Shown: positions 10,001 through 19,283, counted from the stretch's first letter. The stretch: 64,000 bases of DNA from Nocardiopsis ansamitocini (GCF_030268225.1 NZ_BSQG01000001.1:857299-921298); one strand, 5' to 3'. Program-made: numbers and translations. The notes: generated from the letters alone by a model not told the origin.

Positions 10001-10480
10001 CTAGTCCGCCGCGTCGTCGTCCTCGTGACGGAATTCAACCTGGACCTTGCCGCGCCCCAGGTCAGAGAAGGCGTACTCCTGGCTCTGACCATCGACGTCC
10101 AAGGTGACACCCGATTCATCGGCGAGCGTCACTCGTCCCCGTACCTCTCCACCGGCTGCGAGGGAAGCATGAACAAGGCGTCCCCGTGCGCGCCGCCAGT
10201 GTCGAGGCTCCGTGAGCGGCCGGTCCACACCGGGTGAGGTCACCTCAAGTACGTACGGAGCCTGCCCCATGACATCAGTCGCGTCAAGCGTGCTGGAGAT
10301 CGTCTGGCTGACTTCGCCGACGACATCGAGGTCGACCCCGTTGTCGGAGTCGACCACCACCCGGATCAGGCGCCGTTTGCCGACAGGAGTGACCTCTAAG
10401 GTCTCCAGGTCAAGGCCGACTTCGGCGAGCACGGGTTCCAGCAGCTGCGCGAGACGGTCATGGCGAGCCTGCGCGCCCAT
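10001..10480 (-). CDS. rimP: Ribosome maturation factor RimP
   Basis: 159 residues. Needed for 30S subunit maturation. Recognised by RLAQLLEPVLAEVGLDLETL, the VVVDSDNGVDLD segment and the YVLEVTSPGVDRPLTEPRHW motif. The ATG at 10480 has GAGGAGG eight bases upstream. It is the first gene of the minus-strand block running to pnp. Confidence 0.95.
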   Translation of the reverse strand: MGAQARHDRLAQLLEPVLAEVGLDLETLEVTPVGKRRLIRVVVDSDNGVDLDVVGEVSQTISSTLDATDVMGQAPYVLEVTSPGVDRPLTEPRHWRRARGRLVHASLAAGGEVRGRVTLADESGVTLDVDGQSQEYAFSDLGRGKVQVEFRHEDDDAAD

Positions 10481-10785
10481 TGGTGGTCCTCCTCGGCGAA
10501 TTCCGTCCCGCGTCGGTAGCGACGGCGGGGCGGTCCAGCTGTGCACGTAGTCGTCCACTCGCCCATACGAGCGGCGGTTTGATCCAAGAGTATCCACAGT
10601 CAGCGGATATCCCGGCATTGTTTCCCGGACCGGGTGGCGCAAATCAGCAGCGCGAGGAGGCGCCACCGGACGGGTCGGCCCCTCCTCCGACACGCGCAGG
10701 AGAGGCGCCCACCGTGGAAAGATGGTGCGGCCCAGCCGGTGAGCGCCGGCCGAATCCCCGCCCACCACCATCAAGGAGGCCCCTG
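10481..10785. other. Divergent intergenic region, rimP / ferritin-like gene
   Basis: About 305 bases between two divergent genes. It should carry the promoter of the rimP-nusA-infB block on one strand and that of the ferritin-like pair on the other. I cannot place either promoter with confidence and see no gene in it. Confidence 0.5.
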
Positions 10786-11280
10786 TTGCGCCAGGACGCA
10801 GTCAGCCGCCGAACGGTCTTCGCAGGCGCGCTCGTGGCCACGCTGGGTGCCTGCGGCTGCCAGGGCACGCGCTGGTATCCGCATGAGATCTCCCCCGACG
10901 AACACCTGCTGCGGTCGGCTATCGCTGAGGAGGAAACACTCATCGCCCGGTATCAGGCGTTGATCCGCTCTCTCGACGAGGACGAGACAGGATTTCTCGG
11001 CGACTGCCTGAAGCGCCACGAGCGGCATCGTGCGGCCCTGGTGGAACGACTGCCCGAGTCGGCTGAGACGGTACTTCCGACAGAACCGAGCCGTGGACCC
11101 GGCCCAGAAGCCGAACCCGACGAGGACGTGACGCGGATCGGTGTGGCCGAGCAGGCAGCGTCAACGAACCGGATGCGTCAACTGACCGAGGTCTTTGACC
11201 CCGCCCTGGCCCAATTGCTGGCCAGCATCGGCGCGTGCGAAGCATCCCACGCCTACTTGATCCTGGGACCCAACCGATGA
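10786..11280 (+). CDS. Ferritin-like lipoprotein (DUF4439-like)
   Basis: 164 residues. The N-terminus carries SRRTVFAGALVATLGACGCQ, a hydrophobic signal with a twin arginine and a lipobox-like LGAC, so the protein is probably exported and lipid-anchored. The rest is helical with Glu/His motifs (EEETLIARYQAL, KRHERHRAALV, EASHAYLI) that resemble a ferritin-like four-helix bundle. I chose the rare TTG start because AAGGAGG precedes it and it gives a full signal peptide. It overlaps the next gene by 4 bases and the two look like an outside/inside pair. Metal binding is inferred from the fold. Confidence 0.7.
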   Translation: MRQDAVSRRTVFAGALVATLGACGCQGTRWYPHEISPDEHLLRSAIAEEETLIARYQALIRSLDEDETGFLGDCLKRHERHRAALVERLPESAETVLPTEPSRGPGPEAEPDEDVTRIGVAEQAASTNRMRQLTEVFDPALAQLLASIGACEASHAYLILGPNR

Positions 11281-11735
11281 GTACCACCCCACCGAGTCCG
11301 GACCCGACAGGCAGCGAACTTCCGGGAGTCGACTCCCTACAGGACGCGCTGCATGCGGAGCACGCGGCGGTCTACGGCTACTCCTACTTGGGAGCACAGG
11401 CGTCGGAGCGCTTCGAGGAAGCCTTCCGGGAAAGGTTCAACGCTCACCGCGCACAGCGCGACGCAGTGCGCACAGCGCTGGTGGAGCGTGCTGCGGAGCC
11501 GGTGGCCGGGGCGGCAGCATACGCGCTGCCCGACGACACCGACGAGGATTCACTGGTCAACCACGCCGACCTGCTGGAGCAGGTCGCCGCCCAGGCATAT
11601 CTGGAGTTGGCGGGGTGCACCGACCCGGAACTACGCGACCTGGCCGGACGCTCCCTGCGACAGACCGCTCTGAGCAGGGCGGCACTCGCACTCCCGCTGG
11701 GCCCCTTCCCGGGTTTTCCCGGCGAGGAGCTCTGA
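11277..11735 (+). CDS. DUF4439 ferritin-like protein
   Basis: 152 residues with no signal peptide. The motif ALHAEHAAVYGYSYLGAQ (residues about 23-40) followed by FRERFNAHRAQRDAV, and the later NHADLLEQVAAQAYLEL, are the helix pairs of the actinobacterial DUF4439 ferritin-like family. The function is unknown; di-metal binding by the Glu/His residues is plausible. The start overlaps the stop of the lipoprotein gene (ATGA), implying translational coupling. Confidence 0.85.
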   Translation: MSTTPPSPDPTGSELPGVDSLQDALHAEHAAVYGYSYLGAQASERFEEAFRERFNAHRAQRDAVRTALVERAAEPVAGAAAYALPDDTDEDSLVNHADLLEQVAAQAYLELAGCTDPELRDLAGRSLRQTALSRAALALPLGPFPGFPGEEL

Positions 11736-11831
11736 CCCGGCCCCGGCAGCGGGAGAAACCACCGTGGCGGGTGCGCCGCGCTGACCGCAATCGCGCCGCA
11801 CCCGCCGAACGTGTGGGCAATCCATGCCCGG

Positions 11832-13583
11832 CTACACGCCGCCGACGATGCCGGCGACCGTGTCGACGACCGTGTCCAGGGCCACCTCCGACCGCTCACC
11901 GGTGGCGCGGTCGCGGAGCTCGACCACTCCCCCAGCCAGTCCCTTGCCCACGATCACGCAGGTGGGGATACCCAGCAGTTCGGCGTCGGTGAACTTGACC
12001 CCGGGCGAGACACCCTTGCGGTCGTCCACGAGTACCCGGACCCCCCTGGCCTGGAGTTCCTCGGCCAGGCGAAGCGCGACCTCGATCTGCTCCCCCTTGC
12101 CGGTGCCGACCACGTGCACGTCGGCGGGCGCGATGGCCCGCGGCCAGACGATTCCCTTGTCGTCGTGGGACTGCTCGACGATCGCGGCCACCGCACGGGA
12201 GACCCCGATGCCGTAGGACCCCATGGTGACGCGCTTGGGCTTGCCGTCGGGTCCCAGCGCGTCGAGGGAGAACGCGTCGGCGTACTTGCGCCCCAGCTGG
12301 AAGACATGCCCGATCTCGATGCCGCGCGCAGCGATCAGGGTTCCCCGGCCGTCGGGTGAGGCGTCGCCCTCGCGGACCTCGGCTGCCTCGATGGTCGCGT
12401 CAGGGGTGAAGTCGCGGCCGCACACGAGGTCGACGACATGGCGCCCCTGCTGGTCGGCGCCGGTGACCCAGGAGCTTCCCGACACGACGCGCGGGTCGAC
12501 GAAGTAACGCAGCTTGTTGTCGAGCAGGGCGCGGGGACCGATGTACCCCTTGACGAGGAAGGGGTTGGCTGCGAAGTCGGCCGCGTCGAGGAGTTCGACC
12601 TCGGCGGGCTCCAGGGACGCCTCGATCCGCTTCATGTCGACCTCGCGGTCGCCGGGGATGCCGACGCCGATGATCTCCCACTCCGCCTCACCGGGCCTGC
12701 GGATCTTGAGCAGGACGTTCTTGAGGGTGTCGGCTGCGGTGAACTCCCTGCCCAGGCCCGCCGCGTTGAAGAAGTCCACCAGAGTTTGGATCGTGGGGGT
12801 GTTCGGGGTGTCGTGCACCTGCGCCTCAGGCAGACCCTCGATCGCGCGGGCTGGGGGCGCGGGGGTGACGACGGCCTCGACGTTGGCAGCGTAACCGGAC
12901 TCGGTGCTGCGCACGAACGTGTCCTCGCCGCTGGGCGCGACCGCGAGGAACTCCTCGGAGGCCGAGCCTCCCATTGCGCCGGAGGTCGCCTTGACGACCA
13001 CGTACTCCAGGCCCAGCCGGTCGAAGATCCGGATGTAGGCGGCGCGGTGGGCGTCGTAGGAAGCCTGGAGCCCCTCGTCGTCGATGTCGAAGGAGTAGGA
13101 GTCCTTCATGTGGAACTCCCGGCCACGCAGGATTCCGGCGCGGGGCCGGGCCTCGTCCCGGAACTTCTCCTGGATCTGGTAGAGCACGACCGGGAAGTCC
13201 TTGTACGAGGTGTACTCGCCCTTCACCAGAAGGGTGAACAGTTCCTCGTGGGTGGGGCCGAGCAGGTAGTCGGCCCCTTTGCGGTCGACGAGACGGAAGA
13301 GGTTGTCGCCGTACTCGGTCCAGCGGTTGGTGGCCTCGTAGTACTCGCGGGGAAGCAGCGCGGGGAGAAGGACCTCCTGCCCGCCGATCCGATTCATCTC
13401 CTCGCGGACCACCGAGGCCACGTTGTCCAGGACGATCTTGCCCAGGGGCAGCCAGGAGTAGACGCCCGGCGCCGCCCGGCGCACGAAGCCGCCGCGGACC
13501 AGGAGCTGGTGGCTGGGCACCTCGGCGTCCGCCGGGTTCTCACGCAGGGTGCGCAGGAACAGGTTCGACATCCGCAGTAGCAC
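11832..13583 (-). CDS. proS: Prolyl-tRNA synthetase (bacterial type)
   Basis: 583 residues. Class II aminoacyl-tRNA synthetase charging tRNA-Pro. The N-terminal [20 protein letters not shown] and [10 protein letters not shown], motif 2 ([26 protein letters not shown] region), the INS editing insertion between motifs 2 and 3, motif 3 ([17 protein letters not shown]) and the C-terminal anticodon-binding domain are all present. I chose the GTG at 13583 with AAGGAG five bases upstream; ATG 13571 is the alternative. It has its own position between two plus-strand groups. Confidence 0.96.
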   Translation of the reverse strand: MLLRMSNLFLRTLRENPADAEVPSHQLLVRGGFVRRAAPGVYSWLPLGKIVLDNVASVVREEMNRIGGQEVLLPALLPREYYEATNRWTEYGDNLFRLVDRKGADYLLGPTHEELFTLLVKGEYTSYKDFPVVLYQIQEKFRDEARPRAGILRGREFHMKDSYSFDIDDEGLQASYDAHRAAYIRIFDRLGLEYVVVKATSGAMGGSASEEFLAVAPSGEDTFVRSTESGYAANVEAVVTPAPPARAIEGLPEAQVHDTPNTPTIQTLVDFFNAAGLGREFTAADTLKNVLLKIRRPGEAEWEIIGVGIPGDREVDMKRIEASLEPAEVELLDAADFAANPFLVKGYIGPRALLDNKLRYFVDPRVVSGSSWVTGADQQGRHVVDLVCGRDFTPDATIEAAEVREGDASPDGRGTLIAARGIEIGHVFQLGRKYADAFSLDALGPDGKPKRVTMGSYGIGVSRAVAAIVEQSHDDKGIVWPRAIAPADVHVVGTGKGEQIEVALRLAEELQARGVRVLVDDRKGVSPGVKFTDAELLGIPTCVIVGKGLAGGVVELRDRATGERSEVALDTVVDTVAGIVGGV

Positions 13584-13781
13584 GGCCACTCCTTGATAGG
13601 GCGCGGAAAAGCTCCGCTGAAAAGCGTTCGGGGCCACGACTCATATGACGGTCGCGGAAGGTGTTCCCAGGCTAGCGCTCTCCACCGAGGCTCGTGGACG
13701 GCGCCCAGCAGGGGCCTCGATGACGGGTCGGCGCAGAAAACCAGACGGATTCCGCCGGACGAACCATTAGCCTGCCTGGCC

Positions 13782-14549
13782 ATGACCGCTCTCCCTGCGC
13801 CCAGGCGCTTCTCCCGGCTCGACTTCAACTCCCCGTTGTCCGGCCGGCGGGCCGACGCGATCGCGCGACGGCTGGCGGAAAGCTCCCCCACCACCGTGGC
13901 CGACCTGGGCTGCGGCTGGGGCGAACTGCTCCTGCGGATCCTGGAGCGCACCCCTGGAGCAACCGGGACCGGGATTGACACCGACACCGAACTGCTCGGC
14001 CGGGGCCGAGCCAACGCCGCAGCCCGCGGCCTGTCCGACCGGGTGGTGTTCAGCGCAGGGCCGGCCGGTTTCCGGCGTGCTCCCGTGGACCTCGTGGTCT
14101 CCGTCGGGGCCAGTCATGCCTTTGCTGACGACACCGCTCCTCGTGCCGACTCCGAGGCAGCGTTGCGGGCGTTGCGCGGGGCCGTCGGCCCAGGAGGACG
14201 GGTCCTGTTCGGCGAGTGCTTCTGGCGCCGCCCGCCCGGCACCGAGGAGATCGCGGCATTGTGGCCCGACTTTTCCACCGACGAGTACACTGACCTGCCC
14301 GGACTCGTGGACCAGGCGATCGCAGCGGGGTTTCGCCCGTTGTGGATCGAGACCGCGGACGACGACGAATGGGAGCACTTCCAGTCGGGGTTCCTCTCCG
14401 ACCGGGAGGAATGGCTCTTGGAACACGGGGACCGTCCCGAGGCCGATCACGTACGCGCCCAAACGGACCTGCTGCGCAATGCATGGCTGCGCGGCCATCG
14501 CGACTCCCTGGGCTTCGCTTATCTCACCCTCGGTGTGGCGCGAGACTGA
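13782..14549 (+). CDS. Class I SAM-dependent methyltransferase
   Basis: 255 residues. The Rossmann motif I reads VADLGCGWGELLLRILE (residues 39-55), followed by an acidic GTGIDTDTELL strand end, which marks an S-adenosylmethionine methyltransferase. LRGAVGPGGRVLFGECFW matches the later strand 5 region. The substrate is unknown. No clear ribosome binding site precedes the ATG, so the mRNA may be leaderless. The next gene is also a SAM-fold enzyme on the same strand. Confidence 0.85.
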   Translation: MTALPAPRRFSRLDFNSPLSGRRADAIARRLAESSPTTVADLGCGWGELLLRILERTPGATGTGIDTDTELLGRGRANAAARGLSDRVVFSAGPAGFRRAPVDLVVSVGASHAFADDTAPRADSEAALRALRGAVGPGGRVLFGECFWRRPPGTEEIAALWPDFSTDEYTDLPGLVDQAIAAGFRPLWIETADDDEWEHFQSGFLSDREEWLLEHGDRPEADHVRAQTDLLRNAWLRGHRDSLGFAYLTLGVARD

Positions 14550-14639
14550 CAGGTCCCCCGCCGCGGTGCCGCGACGGTGCGTCTAACGTGGCTCTGGGCC
14601 GCTCGGTCCAAGGCAACGAGAGCGACGGGGTGAACACGG

Positions 14640-15476
14640 ATGGGCAGGCGCGGCACCGAAAGCGCTGAACAGCCGGCGATGGAACTGCTGCGCGACAACG
14701 AACGTCCCGACTCCTGGGTTCTGGTGGTCGGAGGCACTCCTCAGTCGCACGTGGACCTGGCCGATCCCACGTACTTGGATTTCGAATACGTACGTCGGCT
14801 GGGCCATGTCGCGGACCTCGCCGCTCCCGAGCGCACCCCCATCGAAGCGTTCCATCTGGGGGCGGGGGGCCTGACGTTGGCCCGCTACGTGTCGGCGACC
14901 CGCCCGGGATCGCGTCAGCGCGCCGTGGACATCGACCCCGCGCTGATCGAATTGGTACGGCGCGATCTCCCATGGGATCGACGCACCGACCTACGGGTAG
15001 GCACAGGTGATGCGCGCGCCTGGCTGGCAGCCCGCCGTGACGCGTCGGCCGACCTGGTCGTCTGTGACGTCTTCGCCGGAGCACGCACCCCGGCGCACCT
15101 CACTTCGGTGGAGTTCGCGTCCGACGCCGCCAGGGTGCTGCGCGCAGGCGGCGTGTACGCGGTGAACGTGGGCGACGGGCACTCCCTCTCCCATGCGCGG
15201 GCGCAGGTCGCCACCCTCGGTGAGGCATTCGCACACGTCGCGCTGGTCGCGGAGCCGTCGGTGCTGCGCGGCCGCCGGTTCGGCAATCTGGTCCTGGTCG
15301 CGTCCGACCGTGCCCTACCGGTGGAAGAGCTGACCCGACGCGCCCACCGCGACCCGGACATGGCACGCCTGCTGTGCGACGGTGAATTGGAGCGGTTCGC
15401 CGCGGGTGCGCACCCGGTGCACGATTCGGGTGCGCACGATTCTCCTGCTCCGCCACAGGACGTCTTCGGTCGCTGA
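14640..15476 (+). CDS. Spermidine synthase-like protein
   Basis: 278 residues. The QSHVDLADPTYLDFEYVR opening, the LGAGGLTLARY nucleotide motif (about 73-83), an acidic VDIDPALIELVR and LVVCDVFAG match polyamine (spermidine/spermine) synthase-like SAM enzymes. No membrane segments are fused to it, although such fusions are common in the family. Real aminopropyl transfer is uncertain; many actinobacterial relatives have no known substrate. GGGGTGA precedes the ATG. Confidence 0.75.
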   Translation: MGRRGTESAEQPAMELLRDNERPDSWVLVVGGTPQSHVDLADPTYLDFEYVRRLGHVADLAAPERTPIEAFHLGAGGLTLARYVSATRPGSRQRAVDIDPALIELVRRDLPWDRRTDLRVGTGDARAWLAARRDASADLVVCDVFAGARTPAHLTSVEFASDAARVLRAGGVYAVNVGDGHSLSHARAQVATLGEAFAHVALVAEPSVLRGRRFGNLVLVASDRALPVEELTRRAHRDPDMARLLCDGELERFAAGAHPVHDSGAHDSPAPPQDVFGR

Positions 15477-15503
15477 GCGGCCACTGCGCAGATAGGGAAC
15501 GGG

Positions 15504-16202
15504 ATGCTCACGATCGGAATGCTTGGCGGAATGAGCTGGGAGAGCAGCGCCCAGTACTACCGGTTGGCCAACGAGATGGTCCGCGAGCGGCTCGGTGGAC
15601 TGCATTCGGCTCGCTGTGTGCTGGTGTCCCTCGACTTCGCCGAGGTCGAGCGGCTGCAATCGGCGGGTGAGTGGGCGAAGGCGGGGCTGCTCCTCGCCGA
15701 GGCCGCCCAGCGCGTCGAGGCAGCGGGGGCCGATCTCCTGTTGCTGTGCACCAACACCATGCACCGGGTCGCCGCCGAGGTCGAGGCGGCGGTGGGCATT
15801 CCCCTGATCCACCTGGCCGACGCGACGGCGGCAGCCGTGCTCGCCGCCGGTGTGCGCACCGTGGGGCTGCTGGGCACGGCGTTCACGATGGAGCAGTCCT
15901 TCTACCGGGACCGCCTCGCCTCGCACGGTCTCGACATCCGTGTTCCGTCCGCCGAGGACCGGGCCCTGGTGCACCGGATCATCTACGAGGAACTGTGCGT
16001 CGGCCGGGTCCTGGCCTCCTCACGACAGCAGTACCGCGGCGTCATCGAGAGGTTGGTGACCGACGGCGCGGAAGGGGCGATCCTGGGGTGCACCGAGATC
16101 GAACTGCTCATCGGCGCCGGGGACAGCCCGGTCCCGGTCTTTCCGACTACCCGATTGCATGTGGCAGCCGCGGTCGAGCGGGCGCTGATCGCGTCCGGGT
16201 GA
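15504..16202 (+). CDS. Aspartate/glutamate racemase family protein
   Basis: 232 residues. It begins LTIGMLGGMSWESSAQYYRL, the signature of the Asp/Glu racemase superfamily. Both catalytic cysteines are present: Cys82 in LLLCTNTMH and Cys196 in ILGCTEIELL. The enzyme is PLP-independent, using two cysteines as acid/base. Substrate (aspartate, glutamate or a related amino acid) cannot be set from sequence. AGGGAACGGG precedes the ATG. It ends 17 bases before the convergent gene. Confidence 0.88.
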   Translation: MLTIGMLGGMSWESSAQYYRLANEMVRERLGGLHSARCVLVSLDFAEVERLQSAGEWAKAGLLLAEAAQRVEAAGADLLLLCTNTMHRVAAEVEAAVGIPLIHLADATAAAVLAAGVRTVGLLGTAFTMEQSFYRDRLASHGLDIRVPSAEDRALVHRIIYEELCVGRVLASSRQQYRGVIERLVTDGAEGAILGCTEIELLIGAGDSPVPVFPTTRLHVAAAVERALIASG

Positions 16203-16219
16203 GCGGATACGGGACACGA

Positions 16220-16906
16220 TCAAGGCGAAAGCTCGTGGTCGATCAGCCGACTGAATTCGGGTGAGTGCCTGATCTGCACGCCCCCGTCGGGAGTGGGCCG
16301 GGCGGACATCCCGCTGACCCGGCCGTCCCTCCACCAGAGGAGTTGGTCGCTGACCGGCGGTGCGCTTGCGGCGAGCGGACGGAAGGTCTGGTGCAGGAAG
16401 GGGAGCATCGGCAGGGACCGCCGGCTGCGCAGTACCGCGTAGATCATCGTGTTGCTGTCCGGAAGCATCACCACCGCACCGAAGGGCAGGGGTGCGCGGA
16501 CCAGATCGGGGAGCCGCATCACGTGCGCGGTGCCGGGCCAGTCGATGCCGCTGACGACGTGGACGTCGGTATCGGCACCGCTGGTCAGGGTGTAGCCCTG
16601 GAACCGGTCGTGGGCCATGTTGGCCAGCGCGGTGAACCACAGGTCCTGTTTGGTACGTCCCCACACCTGGGCGTGCCGCTTGTCCAGGACAACGCCTGCG
16701 TAGTTGCCGGGGCCGGTTCGGTACACCAGGAGTGCGGTCAACTCGGGATTGACGGAGTAGGCCAGTTTGTCGGTCCCCATGGCGGTGGCGTCACCGGTGA
16801 GAAGAATCCTCAGCCGGGGTGCGGCGGCAGGGAAGGGGAGGTGCAGGAGCTGGTCGTGCACGTGGTCGCTGGGCCCGGAGGGGCGGCCGGGATACGGCAG
16901 GTTCAT
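16220..16906 (-). CDS. Hypothetical protein
   Basis: 228 residues; I do not recognise a family. The codon bias is typical of the genome and the frame is open from an ATG preceded by GGGAAGC. There is no signal peptide or membrane helix. Segments such as GTDKLAYSVNPELTALLVYRT, WFTALANMAHD and VMLPDSNTMIYAVL suggest a cytoplasmic alpha/beta protein. It converges on the racemase-like gene. Confidence 0.7.
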   Translation of the reverse strand: MNLPYPGRPSGPSDHVHDQLLHLPFPAAAPRLRILLTGDATAMGTDKLAYSVNPELTALLVYRTGPGNYAGVVLDKRHAQVWGRTKQDLWFTALANMAHDRFQGYTLTSGADTDVHVVSGIDWPGTAHVMRLPDLVRAPLPFGAVVMLPDSNTMIYAVLRSRRSLPMLPFLHQTFRPLAASAPPVSDQLLWWRDGRVSGMSARPTPDGGVQIRHSPEFSRLIDHELSP

Positions 16907-17392
16907 CAGTACTGGGTCGCTTCCCTAGCGGTGGCTCACCGGAACCGACTCGCAACCCGGCCGACCAGTGCTTTTCCTGAGTCGCACGGTATCGCGCGAC
17001 GATGACAGGCATGTCTTCGCCCCGGGCCGCTCATCGGAGGGGGCGCGGTCGTACGGCTCGTCGTCGTCCCCTTCGCCCCGTACAGCCGCTGGTCCACGTC
17101 TCTACTTTCCACGAAGACACCGCGCACCTGATCGGGTGCGGTGTCCGTCCGGTTGCGCATCGGCGGCCCCCGAGGAACGGGGACGGGCACCAGGCGTTCA
17201 CCGGACCTGCCGGAAGAAGCGGGTGCGCAGTGCGCTAAATTCATCGGCATGACGCACCAGGCCGGACGCTTCGTCACTCCCCCGCCGCACGCCCACTAGG
17301 GGCGCTTGTACGGGGGCCGCCTGCGAGGCGGTCCGACGATCAACGACGCCCCACGACGACATTCTTTTCCTCCGTCGACGGGTGTTTTCTTC
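16907..17392. other. Intergenic region upstream of the EamA gene
   Basis: 486 bases between divergent genes. It contains a tiny open frame at 17249-17299 (16 codons, with three His and three Pro) that starts seven bases after a TAAATT sequence, and an imperfect hairpin at about 17317-17335 (GGCCGCCT / AGGCGGTC). The two together could be a leader-peptide or attenuator region for the exporter, but this is weak. No other gene is supported. Confidence 0.4.
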
Positions 17393-18313
17393 ATGTCCGA
17401 TTCCGTTTCCACGGTGCCTGGTACCGCTGCCGGTAAACAGGGCCTGTTTCTTCTGACAGCGGCAGGAGTGCTCTGGGGGACCGGTGGTCTCGCGGGTGCG
17501 ACCCTGCAAGCGTTCACCGATGTCCAGCCGCTGGCCACCGCGTCCTACCGGCTGCTGGTCGGCGGCGCGCTGGCCACCCTCGCGCTCTTGCTCATGGGCC
17601 GGTTGCGACAGGTGCCACGCTCAGGAGCCGCCCTGCGCAGGGTGCTTGGCGCCGGAGTGCTGCTGGCCCTGTTCCAAGCCGCGTACTTCATGTCGATCTC
17701 GTTCACCTCGGTGAGCCTGGCCACGCTGATCACCATCGGCAGCGTGCCTGTGTTCGTCACGGCGGCGACCACGGTGCTGGAGCGACGCGCCCCCGGGCCC
17801 GCACTGCTGGGTGCGGTGGGCTGCGGGGTTGTGGGGCTGGCGCTGCTGGTCCAGTCCCCCGGAGGGTCCGGGAGCGGCACCGATACCGTCTTGGGGGCCG
17901 GGTTCGCACTCGCCGCGGGCGCGGGATTCTCCGCGCTGACCTTGCTCAACCGTCTCCCGGTTCCGGGACTCGACCCACTGGGCATCACCGCGCTGGGCTG
18001 CCTGGCCGGGGGCCTGATGCTGCTGCCCGCGGGGCTGGTCACGGGCATGGCCTTCACCCCGACTCCGCTGTCGCTGGGCGTGCTGCTCTACATGGGGGCG
18101 GCCCCCACCGCGCTGGCCTACCTGGCCTACTTCGGTGGTCTGCGCAAGGCTCCGGCCACGGCTGCGGCACTGGCTGCGGTGCTGGAGCCGTTGACGGCGA
18201 CCCTGTTGTCGATCGCACTGCTGGGCGAGACGCTCAGCCCGATCGGCACCGTGGGCGCCTGTCTCCTGTTGGGCGGAGTGCTGCTGGAATACGTCCGGCC
18301 AAGGGCGGGGTAA
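17393..18313 (+). CDS. EamA/DMT family transporter
   Basis: 306 residues with ten hydrophobic segments arranged as two five-helix EamA repeats, the drug/metabolite transporter layout. The first repeat has AAGVLWGTGGLAGATLQAF and ATASYRLLVGGALATLALLL; the second ends with AALAAVLEPLTATLLSIALLGE, the usual conserved EamA end. Integral membrane exporter; substrate unknown (amino acids or metabolites in relatives). The ATG start gives a normal N-terminus, but its ribosome binding site is poor. Confidence 0.9.
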   Translation: MSDSVSTVPGTAAGKQGLFLLTAAGVLWGTGGLAGATLQAFTDVQPLATASYRLLVGGALATLALLLMGRLRQVPRSGAALRRVLGAGVLLALFQAAYFMSISFTSVSLATLITIGSVPVFVTAATTVLERRAPGPALLGAVGCGVVGLALLVQSPGGSGSGTDTVLGAGFALAAGAGFSALTLLNRLPVPGLDPLGITALGCLAGGLMLLPAGLVTGMAFTPTPLSLGVLLYMGAAPTALAYLAYFGGLRKAPATAAALAAVLEPLTATLLSIALLGETLSPIGTVGACLLLGGVLLEYVRPRAG

Positions 18314-18776
18314 CGCCCGATGGGGTGTGGGCGGCGCCGGGACGGCCCTGTGCGTACTGGCCCGTCCTGAGCGGGGCGTTGGCGGTGACGACGGGGGCTT
18401 CGGGGCCACGCTGGTCGAGACACGTCGGCGTTGGCCTTGGGGCCGGCCCCCGTTCCTGGTTGCGGTGGGCATCGAACGACCGTGCCGGCGGCCGGTCCAG
18501 AGGCGTTGACGATGGTCGTACCCGTTCTTCCGGTCATGGCGATAGGGCAGATCTGGCTCTACCGAATGCTGCGCCGCCCTGCTGTCGTGTCCGGTTTCTT
18601 CGCTTGAGTTCCACGCATTCTCACCTGCGGAATTCCTAAACCCCGACGTGACCGGGTTGCCGAATCCGGCCAATGCGATTGGTGATCTTGCCCGCTGGGA
18701 AACCCAGTTGTCGTAATGGGCAGACGCGTTCTCGGCGCTCACGCGGCTACCGGAACCAGGATTTCGAGGAGGAACC
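18314..18776. other. Intergenic region upstream of the Cys-rich peptide gene
   Basis: 463 bases. Codon bias is lost and no open frame looks real. GC drops slightly from about 18600, where the promoter of the peptide gene is expected, but I could not identify -35/-10 boxes with confidence. Confidence 0.45.
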
Positions 18777-18881
18777 ATGACCACGTCCGACCCGAATGCC
18801 CGCAGCGGTTGCAGTTGCGGTTCTGGTTGCAGTTGCGGTTGTCAGAGCGGTGGCTCGTGCAGTTGTAGTGGCGGCTGCTGA
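18777..18881 (+). CDS. 34-residue Cys/Gly/Ser-rich peptide (metallothionein-like or modified-peptide precursor)
   Basis: The frame has a very strong ribosome binding site (GAGGAGG, ending five bases before the ATG) and is followed 71 bases later by a strong terminator, so it is a compact gene of its own. The first 10 residues (MTTSDPNARS) lack cysteine. The remaining 24 residues are only Gly, Ser, Gln and eight Cys (positions 12, 14, 18, 20, 22, 28, 30, 34), with four CxC pairs. Such CxC spacing suggests metal binding as in metallothioneins. A substrate for Cys/Ser modification (azole or thioether peptide) is another possibility, but no modifying enzyme is nearby. The family is not recognised. 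Confidence 0.7.
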   Translation: MTTSDPNARSGCSCGSGCSCGCQSGGSCSCSGGC

Positions 18882-18952
18882 CCGAGGTCTGTACCGCATA
18901 CCCCCCGAAGAACCACTCTGAGCGACGAAGCCCCCTTCCCGCCGGCAGTGGA

Positions 18953-18995
18953 GCGCGGGTCGTCCCAAGCCCCCGGGACGACCCGCGCGTTTTTT
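18953..18995 (+). terminator. Strong intrinsic terminator after the Cys-rich peptide gene
   Basis: A perfect 14-bp GC-rich stem (18953-18966 with 18975-18988), an 8-base loop, then one G and six T. This is a textbook Rho-independent terminator, rare in its completeness for this GC content. Confidence 0.93.
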
Positions 18996-19006
18996 CCGAG
19001 TTCGGT

Positions 19007-19045
19007 TATCGCCCCAGCAGGCAGGGGCCGCTTGCTGGGGCGATA
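19007..19045. repeat. Second strong hairpin, 13-bp perfect inverted repeat
   Basis: Arms TATCGCCCCAGCA (19007-19019) and TGCTGGGGCGATA (19033-19045) enclose 13 bases. It starts only 11 bases after the T-run of the preceding terminator. No T-run follows on the plus strand. It may be a back-up stem or a protein-binding site. Confidence 0.7.
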
Positions 19046-19283
19046 GGTCTCAGGCGGCCCCTTGTGCCAATGCGCGCTCGGCCAGTTCGCCGGTCCGAAA
19101 CCGTGGGTGGGCTCGCGCGAAAGAAGAACCCGCTACCCTGAGTCAATTCGCGGCGCGCCGGGACCTCACGGCACACCGCATTCTCTCCCGCGACCGAAAA
19201 CGATCATCGGCTACTTTCTGTGTACGCTTGATCGCGATTATCGTCCGGGGTAGCCCAGAGTTCCGGTCGGGGGAAACACATCG

